Part shown: positions 1-6,437 of the stretch, in pieces
Numbering within the stretch: the first letter of the stretch is position 1
Layout: every line of letters starts with the position of its first letter
The notes under the pieces: generated by a model
What the model saw: the letters and a program-made list of their open reading frames with translations, nothing else
Databases searched by the model: none
Told to the model about the DNA's origin: nothing
Position numbers and translations under genes: made by a program
Origin: Fimbriimonadaceae bacterium
GTDB lineage: Bacteria; Armatimonadota; Fimbriimonadia; Fimbriimonadales; Fimbriimonadaceae
NCBI GenBank assembly: GCA_019454665.1
Contig: JACFNW010000037.1
Span: forward strand, 1-10,782
Direction of reading: 5' to 3'
DNA: 10,782 nucleotides

Positions 1-576
1 CACCTGATCGTGGACGTCCGAATTCGCCGCCCGAATGCCGGGGGTCACGATGACCGGCGAACGACCGAGCGCGCCGCGAATCGCTTGCACTTCGTGGGGC
101 GAGCAGACCACGCCGTCCAAACCGCAATCGCACGCCAGTTGGGAAAGATAGACCATGTGGTCTTCGAGCGTCCTCTGGATGCCAAGGTGGTCGGTGAGAA
201 TATGCTGATCGAGCGACGTGAGGACGCTGACGCCGAGCAGGATCGGCGCGTCCTCGCCACGGCTTCGGGCTTCCATCGCCGCGGCGCTCATCATCGCCGG
301 GCCGCCCGAGATGTGCATCGTCATCATCCACACGTTGCGGCGAACGGCCTCGCGGACGGCCAAACCGATCACGTTGGGGATGTCGTGGAACTTCAGGTCG
401 AGGAACACGCGGCTCGCCCCCGCATCCTGAAGACGGTCAATCACGTCTAGCCCGTGGTTGAGCGTCAAGGCATGCCCGATCTTGAAAGCCCCGATGTGAG
501 GCGAGAGTCGCTTGACCAGCCCGATCGCATGGTCCAGATCGGCGGTATCGAGAGCGGCGATGACTTTTCGAACCAT
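1..576 (-). CDS. pyrF: Orotidine 5'-phosphate decarboxylase, partial (C-terminus off the left edge)
   Basis: This enzyme decarboxylates orotidine 5'-monophosphate to UMP, the last step of de novo pyrimidine synthesis, in the cytoplasm. Reading the minus strand from ATG at 576-574 gives 192 codons with no stop before the window edge. The N-terminus has the substrate-binding Asp10 (AALD) and Lys32 (FKIG). The family signature DLKFHDIPN follows at residues 60-68, supplying the catalytic Asp60-x-Lys62-x-x-Asp65 set. HISGGPAMM lies at 88-96, and the phosphate-binding VTPGIR at 177-182 is followed by a conserved-looking DQ. The family is usually about 230-245 residues, so some 40-50 residues including the last phosphate-loop Arg are missing only because the window ends. 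The start is set by a perfect AGGAGG four bases upstream. The gene is divergent from the sugar cassette, and no partner gene is visible. Confidence 0.96.
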   Translation of the reverse strand, partial: MVRKVIAALDTADLDHAIGLVKRLSPHIGAFKIGHALTLNHGLDVIDRLQDAGASRVFLDLKFHDIPNVIGLAVREAVRRNVWMMTMHISGGPAMMSAAAMEARSRGEDAPILLGVSVLTSLDQHILTDHLGIQRTLEDHMVYLSQLACDCGLDGVVCSPHEVQAIRGALGRSPVIVTPGIRAANSDVHDQV

Positions 577-580
577 GAAT

Positions 581-586
581 CCTCCT
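581..586 (-). promoter_or_regulatory. Shine-Dalgarno of pyrF
   Basis: The complement of 581-586 reads AGGAGG, four bases before the pyrF ATG at 576. It is the strongest ribosome-binding site in the window and fixes the start of pyrF. The spacing is slightly short but workable. Confidence 0.8.
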
Positions 587-620
587 GTGGCGGCCTACCG
601 GCCCATCATCTCCTATTGTC

Positions 621-632
621 TCCCATTTGGGA
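621..632. repeat. 12-base inverted repeat, possible operator
   Basis: TCCCA-TT-TGGGA forms perfect 5-base arms around a 2-base centre. It sits roughly in the middle of the divergent intergenic region, beside the only -10-like hexamer. Its position would suit an operator acting on one or both transcripts. It is short enough to occur by chance, and no second copy was noticed in the window. Confidence 0.25.
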
Positions 633-695
633 CGCCTCCAGTTTCTGAGCCGCGATTGCAGGAACGCCCCGCCGGCTGGCGAAAGCAAATCTCCG

Positions 696-1526
696 GTGTC
701 TCCATTCACGCTTTCCGGGTTCAGCGACGAGATCGCGCCCGACTTGCAGACGCAACTCGACGCAGCCCAACGGTTCGGCCTCCAAGCGGTTGATATCCGG
801 AGCCTTGGCGGCACGAACGTGCTCGACCTCACGTCCGCCCAGACCCGGGAGATCCGCGAAGCGTGCCAAGACCGGGGCCTCGCGATCTACTCCGTCGGCT
901 CGCCAGTCAACAAGGTGCCCATCAGCGAAACGTCCAGGACGTCCGAGATGGCCAAGTTTAAGGTGGCCGTGGAAAAGGCGCACGAACTCGGCACGCCGCG
1001 CATCCGCATCTTCACCCCCGAAGCCCCTGAATACCAGCACGACGAGGCGTGGCCGGCGATCCGCGACGCGCTCGACGAAATGCTCGCTTACGCCGCCGAA
1101 CACGGCATCGTGGTGATGCACGAGAACGACTGGAAGTACTGGGGCGCGTACCCCGCCAACGCCAAGCGCATGTTCGAGGAACTCGCGCCGCGCGGCCTGC
1201 GCCTGGTGTTCGATTTCGGCAACACCGTCCTGCTCGGCTACCGGCCGATGGACGACTGGTTCCCGTGGGCGCTGCCCTACTTGGAGTCGTGCCACATCAA
1301 GGACGTGGTCGCGGCGACGGGGCAGATCGTCGAATCCGGGGCGGGCGACGGTCAGTTCGTCGAGACGTTCCGCTATCTCGCTGGGCAGGGCTGGGGCGGT
1401 ACGCTCAGTCTGGAGCCGCACCTGCGGGATGCGGGGCGGTTTGGCGGCTTCACGGGCGCGGAGCGGTTCGGGCTCGCCGTCGAAGCCCTGAGAAACGTGT
1501 TGCAGGAGGCGATGACAGCATCATGA
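696..1526 (+). CDS. Sugar phosphate isomerase/epimerase (TIM barrel, AP endonuclease 2-like fold)
   Basis: The product is a 276-residue single-domain TIM barrel of the family that includes xylose isomerase-like, IolE/IolI and tagatose/psicose epimerase enzymes, which isomerise keto-sugars with a bound divalent metal. From the GTG at 696 the protein begins with the family-typical LSGFSDEIAPDL (residues 6-17), then GSPVNKVPI (68-76). Probable metal ligands are Glu143 (MHEND), Asp173 (FDFGN), His200 (CHIKD) and Glu240 (LSLEPHL), one on each expected strand. The frame is open upstream to a TTG at 627, but those 23 extra residues do not look conserved, so the GTG is preferred despite no clear ribosome-binding site. 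It is the first gene of the cassette, and its TGA overlaps the next ATG by four bases (ATGA). The exact substrate cannot be read from sequence. Confidence 0.88.
   Translation: MSPFTLSGFSDEIAPDLQTQLDAAQRFGLQAVDIRSLGGTNVLDLTSAQTREIREACQDRGLAIYSVGSPVNKVPISETSRTSEMAKFKVAVEKAHELGTPRIRIFTPEAPEYQHDEAWPAIRDALDEMLAYAAEHGIVVMHENDWKYWGAYPANAKRMFEELAPRGLRLVFDFGNTVLLGYRPMDDWFPWALPYLESCHIKDVVAATGQIVESGAGDGQFVETFRYLAGQGWGGTLSLEPHLRDAGRFGGFTGAERFGLAVEALRNVLQEAMTAS
1504..1509 (+). promoter_or_regulatory. Internal Shine-Dalgarno for the dehydrogenase gene
   Basis: AGGAGG lies inside the 3' end of the upstream isomerase gene, 13 bases before the ATG at 1523. The spacing is long, so re-initiation through the ATGA overlap probably contributes. 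An in-frame ATG of the upstream gene at 1512 lies only two bases after it and is not a plausible start. Confidence 0.5.
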
Positions 1527-2596
1527 GCGTTCGATTCGGAGTCGTTGGTTGCGGGGCCATTCACGGCACCCACTGTGGAGCGTTGCAGAACATCGAGGGC
1601 GCGCAGCTCGTCGGCGTGTGCGATATCGAAAAGCCCAGAGCGAAGGAAGCGGGCGAGAAGTTCGGCGTCAAGGCGTATGGCAGCATGAAGGCCATGCTCC
1701 CGCACGTGGATGCCGTCTGCCTGTGCGTCCCCAGCGGGTTGCACGCCAAGATGGGCCTCCAAGCCATCGCGGCAGGCAAGCACGTCGTGTGCGAGAAGCC
1801 CGTGGACGTCACGCTGAAGCCCGCGATCCAGATGGTCGAAGCCGCGCGTACGGCGGGCGTGAAACTCACGGTGATCTCCCAGCACCGGTTCGGCAAGGCC
1901 ATCCGAGGCGTGCGCCAAATGGTGCAATCCGGCGAACTCGGCCAACCCCTGCAGGGCGACGCCTACGTCAAGTGGTACCGAACCCAGGCCTATTACGACA
2001 GCGGCGCGTGGCGCGGCACCCACAAGCTCGACGGCGGATGCCTAATGAATCAAGGCGTCCACTACATTGACATGATTCAGTGGATCATGGGCGGCGTCGA
2101 ATCGGTCACGGGCGTCTGTCGCACGGTCGGCCACAACATGGAAGCCGAAGACCTCGCCGTGGCCGTGCTCGAGTTCAAGAACGGGGCGATCGGCGTCGTG
2201 CAGGGCTCCACGTGCTTCTATCCTGGCTTCGCCGAGCGGCTCGAAGTGCATGGCACGTGCGGCTCCGTGATCGTCGAAGGCGACCGAGTGAAGCGGCAGG
2301 ACATCGACCCCGAGGCCGCCAAAGACCCCTCGCCCTACGGCAAGGGAGTGACGGCCCAACCCACTCCGAGCGTCCACACGCAGGGCGAGGAAAAGACGAC
2401 CAACACGGGCGCCTCCGACCCGTCGGCGATTTGGGGCGAGCAGCACCGGTTGCAGCTCGAAGACTTCACGCGAGCCATCCTCGACAACCGAGACCCGTTC
2501 ATCACCGGCGAAATGGCCCTAGAACCGCTCAAGGTCATTCTCGCCATCTACCGCAGCGCCAAACTGGGCGGAAGGAAGGTGAAGGTCGGCTCGTGA
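1523..2596 (+). CDS. Gfo/Idh/MocA family NAD(P)-dependent sugar oxidoreductase
   Basis: This 357-residue protein has the two-domain layout and length of the glucose-fructose oxidoreductase/inositol dehydrogenase family, which oxidises or reduces sugar hydroxyl or keto groups with NAD(P). The N-terminal Rossmann fold has the dinucleotide loop GCGAIH at 9-14 (the last Gly of GxGxxG is His14), Asp34 after the second strand (likely favouring NAD) and the hallmark EKP at 91-93, with catalytic Lys92. The C-terminal sheet domain contains WRGT (163-166), then DGGCLMNQGVHYID (170-183), which supplies the catalytic His180 and Asp183. The C-terminus ends in the typical DFTRAI...YRSAKLGG pattern. It overlaps the preceding gene by four bases (ATGA) and the next by four (GTGA), so translation is coupled to both isomerases. 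WRGT and NQGxH recur in subfamilies acting on glycosides and UDP-sugars, so the substrate is open. Confidence 0.93.
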   Translation: MSVRFGVVGCGAIHGTHCGALQNIEGAQLVGVCDIEKPRAKEAGEKFGVKAYGSMKAMLPHVDAVCLCVPSGLHAKMGLQAIAAGKHVVCEKPVDVTLKPAIQMVEAARTAGVKLTVISQHRFGKAIRGVRQMVQSGELGQPLQGDAYVKWYRTQAYYDSGAWRGTHKLDGGCLMNQGVHYIDMIQWIMGGVESVTGVCRTVGHNMEAEDLAVAVLEFKNGAIGVVQGSTCFYPGFAERLEVHGTCGSVIVEGDRVKRQDIDPEAAKDPSPYGKGVTAQPTPSVHTQGEEKTTNTGASDPSAIWGEQHRLQLEDFTRAILDNRDPFITGEMALEPLKVILAIYRSAKLGGRKVKVGS

Positions 2597-3381
2597 GGTT
2601 CGGGGTCTGCTGCACGCTGGACGAAGCCCCGCAAGCCCTTGAAATGGGCGCGGACTACGTCGAGTTGCCGGCGGCATCGTTCGGGGTGCTCGAAGAGTCT
2701 GACTTCGACCCCGGCGCGTACCGAGACCTCTCCGTCGAAGCGACCAACGTGTTCTTTCCGGGCCGAATGGCCCTGATCGGCTACGGCGCGGACGAGTGGC
2801 GAGGCTACGCCAAACGGACTATCCAGCGTGCGGCGGCCATCGGCATCGAGATGATGGTGGTCGGGAGCGGCAGCGCGCGCAAGGCACCGGGCGGAGTCGC
2901 CCCCTCGCGTGCTGCTTTGGAGTTCATCGGCGTGGTGTCGGAGTTGCAGGAATTCGCCGAGCCCTACGGCATCTCGGTCGCGCCCGAGTCGCTCAACCGG
3001 GCCGAAACCAACGTGGGCAACAGTCTGCCGTGGTTGGCGCGAGCCTTGGACCGCGTGGGCGTCGGGTACACGGCGGACTCCTACCACGTGCTCTACGAAT
3101 GGGACGCCGACATGCGCGAGCGCGATCCCGAGCGGCTCGAACCCACCAGGTTCTATCTGATGGATCAGATGCCGTTCAAGCCCGCGCACGTGCATCTGGC
3201 GAACCTGTTCCGCCAAGCGCCCGAGCGCCACGACCCTATGATGCGCGCGTTCTTTGCCCGTTTGCGCGAACTGGGGTTCGATGGGCGCATCAGCCTCGAG
3301 TGCAATCGCGGTCCGCTGGACGACTTCTTGCCCGCGGCGCTTGAGGAACTCCGCTCGCTGGCCGAGGTGCCCGCGTGGTAG
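2593..3381 (+). CDS. Second TIM-barrel sugar phosphate isomerase/epimerase
   Basis: A 262-residue xylose-isomerase-like TIM barrel. It starts with GTG inside the stop of the dehydrogenase gene (GTGA), giving MRFGVCCTLDEA with the usual first beta strand at once, so no upstream start is needed. Probable metal and catalytic residues are Glu132 (VAPESLN), Asp162 and His165 (TADSYH), His201 (HVHLAN) and Glu236 (ISLECNR). It shares the fold and ligand order with the isomerase at 696-1526, but the motif wording differs throughout (for example SLECNR against SLEPHL), so it looks like a separate subfamily and not a recent duplicate. Its stop overlaps the next gene by seven bases. An epimerase or isomerase acting on the dehydrogenase product is the simplest inference; a hydrolase or aldolase-type reaction on the same fold cannot be excluded. 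Confidence 0.85.
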   Translation: MRFGVCCTLDEAPQALEMGADYVELPAASFGVLEESDFDPGAYRDLSVEATNVFFPGRMALIGYGADEWRGYAKRTIQRAAAIGIEMMVVGSGSARKAPGGVAPSRAALEFIGVVSELQEFAEPYGISVAPESLNRAETNVGNSLPWLARALDRVGVGYTADSYHVLYEWDADMRERDPERLEPTRFYLMDQMPFKPAHVHLANLFRQAPERHDPMMRAFFARLRELGFDGRISLECNRGPLDDFLPAALEELRSLAEVPAW

Positions 3382-4088
3382 GCATCGTGCCGGCGGCCGG
3401 GAAGGGGACCCGAATGCTCGGCGTCACTGGCGGCGGACCCAAGGAGCTGTTGCCGCTGGGCTCCAAGACGGTTCTGGAACGCGTCGTCGCCGAAGCCTAC
3501 GAAGCGGGTTGTCATTCGGTCGTCGTGGTCGGCTCGCCCGAAAAGCCCGGCCTGCACGCGCTGGTCCATTCGATGCCCGGGGTTCGCTATGCCGAGCAGT
3601 GCCGGCCATTGGGCTTGGGCCACGCCATCGCTTGCTCAGGCATTCGGGGCGAATCGGCGTTGGTGCTCATGGCAGACGCCTTGACCTGGCCCTCGGGAGC
3701 GCTGCGCGGCTTGGTTCGGGCCATCGAGGAAGGCGCGTGGGCCGGAGCGACCGTCCGGCGTGTGGCCGATGCCGACGTGTCGCGCTACGGGATGGTGGAG
3801 TTCGGCGAGGGCGGGGAAGTCGTTGGACTGTTGGAAAAGCCCGACCCTTCGGCAACGACGAGCCGCTGGGCCGTGGCGGGGCGGTATGCGTTCGGCAAGG
3901 AAGCACTCGACGCACTGGCGCACGAGGCCTCGCTCTTCGAGGGTCCCGGCGAACACCATCCGACGCCTTTGCTCCAGCGGGGAATCGCCTCCGGCCACCG
4001 TTTCGCCGCCGTTCCGATCGGGGATGCGCGCGTGCTGGACTGCGGCTCGCCAGAGGGCTACCGAGAAGCCTGCGCGGCCATCTGCTGA
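3375..4088 (+). CDS. Compact GalU-like sugar-1-phosphate nucleotidyltransferase
   Basis: A 237-residue Rossmann-like nucleotidyltransferase expected to join a sugar 1-phosphate to an NTP, releasing pyrophosphate. The N-terminal nucleotide loop is VPAAGKGTRML (5-15), followed by PKELLPLGSK (22-31). GalU-type features include PLGLGHAI (78-85), the metal-binding Asp101 (LVLMAD), RYGMVEF (137-143), LLEKP (152-156), AVAGRYAF (166-173) and a C-terminal VLDCGSPEGY (220-229), whose Asp222 is the likely second metal ligand. GalU proteins are usually about 290-300 residues, so this is a compact but apparently complete catalytic domain. The usual Pro after GTRM-L is Gly16. The start is a GTG at 3375 giving the expected first strand, with a GTGGTAG overlap on the preceding stop. 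UTP and glucose 1-phosphate are the family default; a different sugar or nucleotide is possible. Confidence 0.85.
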   Translation: MVGIVPAAGKGTRMLGVTGGGPKELLPLGSKTVLERVVAEAYEAGCHSVVVVGSPEKPGLHALVHSMPGVRYAEQCRPLGLGHAIACSGIRGESALVLMADALTWPSGALRGLVRAIEEGAWAGATVRRVADADVSRYGMVEFGEGGEVVGLLEKPDPSATTSRWAVAGRYAFGKEALDALAHEASLFEGPGEHHPTPLLQRGIASGHRFAAVPIGDARVLDCGSPEGYREACAAIC

Positions 4089-4094
4089 CTGCAA

Positions 4095-4109
4095 GCGCCG
4101 AGACGGCGC
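4095..4109 (+). terminator. Short GC hairpin after the nucleotidyltransferase gene, weak terminator candidate
   Basis: GCGCCG-AGA-CGGCGC makes a perfect six-base stem with a three-base loop, beginning seven bases after the TGA at 4086-4088. There is no T tract after it, so an intrinsic terminator of the standard kind is not supported. It may slow polymerase, protect the transcript end or be chance in GC-rich DNA. Confidence 0.25.
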
Positions 4110-4221
4110 GGCTACGGGGTCGGGTGTTGCGGCGTTCATCGTCCGGCGGCCAGCCATCCGTCAACCAAGGTGTGCGGGCGGTTACGACCTGCGTTCGCTT
4201 TTCGGCCATTCCCAGTTCGTG

Positions 4222-4234
4222 TGCCCGGTGGGCA
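4222..4234 (+). repeat. Small inverted repeat in the argC leader
   Basis: TGCCC-GGT-GGGCA gives a five-base stem with a three-base loop, ending 19 bases before the argC start. It could fold in the argC leader RNA just ahead of the weak GGGG ribosome-binding stretch (4244-4247). No regulatory role can be shown from sequence alone. Confidence 0.18.
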
Positions 4235-4253
4235 GGTACATTCGGGGCAGCCC

Positions 4254-5276
4254 ATGTCCCAGAAGATCAGCGCGACTGTCGTCGGTGCGACCGGATACAC
4301 CGGTGCCGAGGCGTTGCGACTCCTCCTCGCCCACCCGAACGTCGGAAGCGTGCGCGCGACCTCCGACCGGCTGGCGGGGCAGCCCTTGCGAACCTCGTGC
4401 CCTTGGCTCGACACCGATCTGATTCTGGAAGCCTACGACGCGAAGTCGGCGGCTGAGTCAGACGTCGTCTTTCTCTGCCAAAGCAACGGTGTCGCCATGC
4501 GCTTGGCGCCCGACCTGATCGAGCAGACGCGGGTGATTGACCTCTCCGCCGACTTCCGGCTCAAGGACCTCGACGAGTGGGAGGCGTGGTACCGCATGCC
4601 TCACGCCAGGCCGGCCGTTTGCGCCGAAGCGGTCTATGGCTTGCCCGAACTCGGCGACCGCAGGAGCATCGCGAAAGCGCGCATGATCGCCAACCCCGGA
4701 TGCTACGTCACGGCGAGTCTGTTGGCGCTCGTTCCTCTCGAGCGGGCCGGGTTGATCCACGGCACGCCGATCATTGACGCGAAGTCGGGGGTCTCGGGCG
4801 CGGGACGCTCGAAGGCCGACACCGAGTACCTGCTCTCCGAACTTGCCGGCTCGCTCAAGGCGTATGGCGTGGTCGGCCACCGGCACACTCCCGAGATCGA
4901 ACAACTCCTGGGGCGGCCCGTGCGGTTCACGCCTCACCTGCTCCCTTTCCCAAGGGGCATCCACGCCACGATCCACTTTCCGGTCGCCCGCGACACCACG
5001 GAGGAGCGGTTGCGCGCCGCGCTCAAGGTGTTCCACGGAGCGCATCCCTTCGTCCGCGTCTGCGACCCCGGATACTGGCCCTCGACCAAGGAGGTGCTGG
5101 GCACTAACTCGTGCCGGATCGCCTGTGCCGTGGACGAACGGACCCAGTTGGCCACCGTCGTCTCGGTCATTGACAACCTGATGAAGGGCGCGGCGGGCCA
5201 AGCGGTGCAGAATATGAACCTCATGTTCGGACTCCCCGAAACCACGGGCCTTCCCATCCACGGAGTGTGGCCCTGA
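4254..5276 (+). CDS. argC: N-acetyl-gamma-glutamyl-phosphate reductase
   Basis: ArgC reduces N-acetyl-L-glutamyl 5-phosphate to the semialdehyde with NADPH, the third step of arginine biosynthesis, in the cytoplasm. The 340-residue length is typical. The Rossmann motif GATGYTGAE is at 11-19, LSADFRL at 97-103 and YGLPEL at 128-133. The catalytic Cys150 sits in NPGCYVT (147-153), followed by the family-defining SGVSGAGR and the GHRHTPEIEQ segment bearing the catalytic His. The C-terminus has NLMKGAAGQAVQN. One oddity is that the usual LPHG or related His-containing turn after the DVVFL strand reads CQSNG (75-79). The ATG at 4254 is chosen because the nucleotide-binding strand follows directly; a weak GGGG lies six bases upstream. 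argJ starts two bases after the stop, or overlaps it if a GTG is used, so the two genes are surely co-transcribed. Confidence 0.97.
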   Translation: MSQKISATVVGATGYTGAEALRLLLAHPNVGSVRATSDRLAGQPLRTSCPWLDTDLILEAYDAKSAAESDVVFLCQSNGVAMRLAPDLIEQTRVIDLSADFRLKDLDEWEAWYRMPHARPAVCAEAVYGLPELGDRRSIAKARMIANPGCYVTASLLALVPLERAGLIHGTPIIDAKSGVSGAGRSKADTEYLLSELAGSLKAYGVVGHRHTPEIEQLLGRPVRFTPHLLPFPRGIHATIHFPVARDTTEERLRAALKVFHGAHPFVRVCDPGYWPSTKEVLGTNSCRIACAVDERTQLATVVSVIDNLMKGAAGQAVQNMNLMFGLPETTGLPIHGVWP

Positions 5277-5278
5277 CC

Positions 5279-6418
5279 ATGCCCAAGGGCTTTCTTTATT
5301 CCGGCGTGCGCTGCGGCCTGAAGAACAAGCGCCGGGACCTTGGCTTGCTGTGGAGCGAGACGCCTTCGGTGGGCGCGGGCGTGTTCACGCAGAACCTCGT
5401 GCGGGCCTCGTGCGTGGATTACAGCCGCAGCGTTGTGGATTCTGGACGGCTCCAGGGCATCGTGGTCAACAGCGGCAACGCGAACTGCATGACGGGCGAG
5501 CAGGGCGAGGCGAACACGCGCCGCATGGCCCAGCTTGCGGCCGAACATCTGGAACTGGACAGCGAGTGGATCGCCGTGGCGTCCACGGGCGTGATCGGTC
5601 AGCAGATCGCGATGGACAAGGTCGAGAAGGGCATCCGCGAGGCCGCCGTCCATGGAAGCAGCGATCCGCAGCCGTTCGCCGAAGCCATCATGACCACCGA
5701 CCTCGTCGAAAAGACGAGCGAGATCGCCCTCGGTGGCGGGAGCATCCGGGGTATCGCCAAAGGCTCGGGCATGATCGAGCCCAACATGGCCACGATGCTG
5801 GCCTTCATCGCGACCGACCTCGTGGTGGATGCGCCCACGTTGGATCGCGCCCTGCGGGCGGCCGTGGCGAACAGCTTCAACGCGCTCACCGTGGATGGCG
5901 ACACGTCCACCAACGATATGGTGCTGGCGATGGCGAACGGGGCCAGCGGCCACCAGCCCACCTATCCCGAGTTCGCCCACGCGTTGGAGCAGGTCTGCGT
6001 GGACCTCGCCAAGCAGGTGGCCCGCGACGGAGAAGGCGCGACCAAGCTCATCGAGGTCTGGGTGCGCGGCAGCGACGACCCCAAGCGAGTGGCCAAGACG
6101 ATCGCCAACTCGCCGCTCGTCAAGACGGCCATGTTCGGCTGCGACCCCAATTGGGGGCGCATTCTGGCCGCAGCGGGCCGTTCCGGCGTGGCCTTCGAGC
6201 CAACCCTTGCGACCCTGACGTTGGCGGCTTCGGGAAGGCGGCATCTGCTTTGCCGAAACGGAACTCCCCAAACCTTCGACGCCGCTGAAGCGTCTCAAGA
6301 CCTAAAGGCAGAATCGGTGCGGATCGAGCTCGATTTGGGACCCGGCGAAGAAGCCGTCGTTTACACGTGCGACTTCGGCTACGGGTATGTGCGGATCAAC
6401 GCCGAGTACCACACGTGA
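5279..6418 (+). CDS. argJ: Glutamate N-acetyltransferase / ornithine acetyltransferase
   Basis: ArgJ moves the acetyl group from N-acetylornithine to glutamate, closing the acetyl cycle of arginine synthesis; many members also make N-acetylglutamate from acetyl-CoA. It is made as a precursor that cuts itself between Ala and Thr into alpha and beta chains. Here the site is Ala171-Thr172 in NMATMLAF, with Thr172 the nucleophile, preceded by [10 protein letters not shown] (160-169). Other family motifs are VVNSGNAN (62-69), ASTGVIG (101-107), [10 protein letters not shown] (204-213), [16 protein letters not shown] (288-303) and the C-terminal YVRINAEY (370-377). At 379 residues it is slightly short of the common 390-410. 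The start could also be a GTG at 5267 (adding MALT and overlapping argC by 10 bases); the ATG at 5279 is preferred, two bases after argC. Confidence 0.96.
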   Translation: MPKGFLYSGVRCGLKNKRRDLGLLWSETPSVGAGVFTQNLVRASCVDYSRSVVDSGRLQGIVVNSGNANCMTGEQGEANTRRMAQLAAEHLELDSEWIAVASTGVIGQQIAMDKVEKGIREAAVHGSSDPQPFAEAIMTTDLVEKTSEIALGGGSIRGIAKGSGMIEPNMATMLAFIATDLVVDAPTLDRALRAAVANSFNALTVDGDTSTNDMVLAMANGASGHQPTYPEFAHALEQVCVDLAKQVARDGEGATKLIEVWVRGSDDPKRVAKTIANSPLVKTAMFGCDPNWGRILAAAGRSGVAFEPTLATLTLAASGRRHLLCRNGTPQTFDAAEASQDLKAESVRIELDLGPGEEAVVYTCDFGYGYVRINAEYHT

Positions 6419-6437
6419 CGACGAAGTTGACGCCCCC

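Larger units (their letters stand above)
577..695. other. Divergent intergenic region between pyrF and the sugar cassette
   Basis: This 119-base gap must hold the 5' regions of both pyrF (leftward) and the four-gene cassette (rightward). I looked for -35/-10 pairs on both strands. TATTGT at 614-619 (plus) and its minus-strand counterpart GACAAT at 620-615 are the only -10-like hexamers, and neither has a good -35 at 16-18 bases. The region also holds a short palindrome at 621-632. Promoter calls are therefore not supported beyond the expectation that they lie here. Confidence 0.45.
4089..4253. other. Intergenic region between the sugar cassette and argC
   Basis: This 165-base gap separates two likely transcription units. 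It begins with a GC-rich hairpin seven bases after the upstream stop (4095-4109) and ends with a smaller one about 20 bases before the argC ATG (4222-4234). No convincing -35/-10 pair, T-box, riboswitch core or ARG-box-like AT-rich palindrome could be picked out by eye. The argC frame is open back to about 4170, but the extra residues look non-conserved. Confidence 0.4.

Noticed and set aside
595..609. Minus-strand mini-ORF (ATG ATG GGC CGG TAG) with AGGAG before it, upstream of pyrF
   Set aside because: Four codons with almost no spacing between AGGAG and the first ATG; too short to support as a leader peptide without conservation data.
606..1421. 271-codon minus-strand frame opposite the first isomerase
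   Set aside because: The plus-strand protein carries all metal ligands of its family; the antisense product has no motif and a skewed Arg/Val/Asp/His content.
1049..1522. Upstream in-frame extension of the dehydrogenase gene
   Set aside because: The added residues are an Arg-rich out-of-frame reading of the isomerase gene; the Rossmann strand begins at the ATG at 1523.
2080..2592. Upstream in-frame extension of the second isomerase
   Set aside because: It is an Arg-rich shadow of the dehydrogenase gene; the GTG at 2593 gives the barrel's first strand and a GTGA overlap.
4170..4253. Possible 28-residue N-terminal extension of ArgC
   Set aside because: ArgC proteins start directly at the nucleotide-binding strand, and the extension reads as untranslated GC-rich DNA.
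4934..6298. 454-codon open frame on the minus strand across argC/argJ
   Set aside because: argC and argJ are certain from their catalytic motifs; this reading has low-complexity composition and no recognisable domain.
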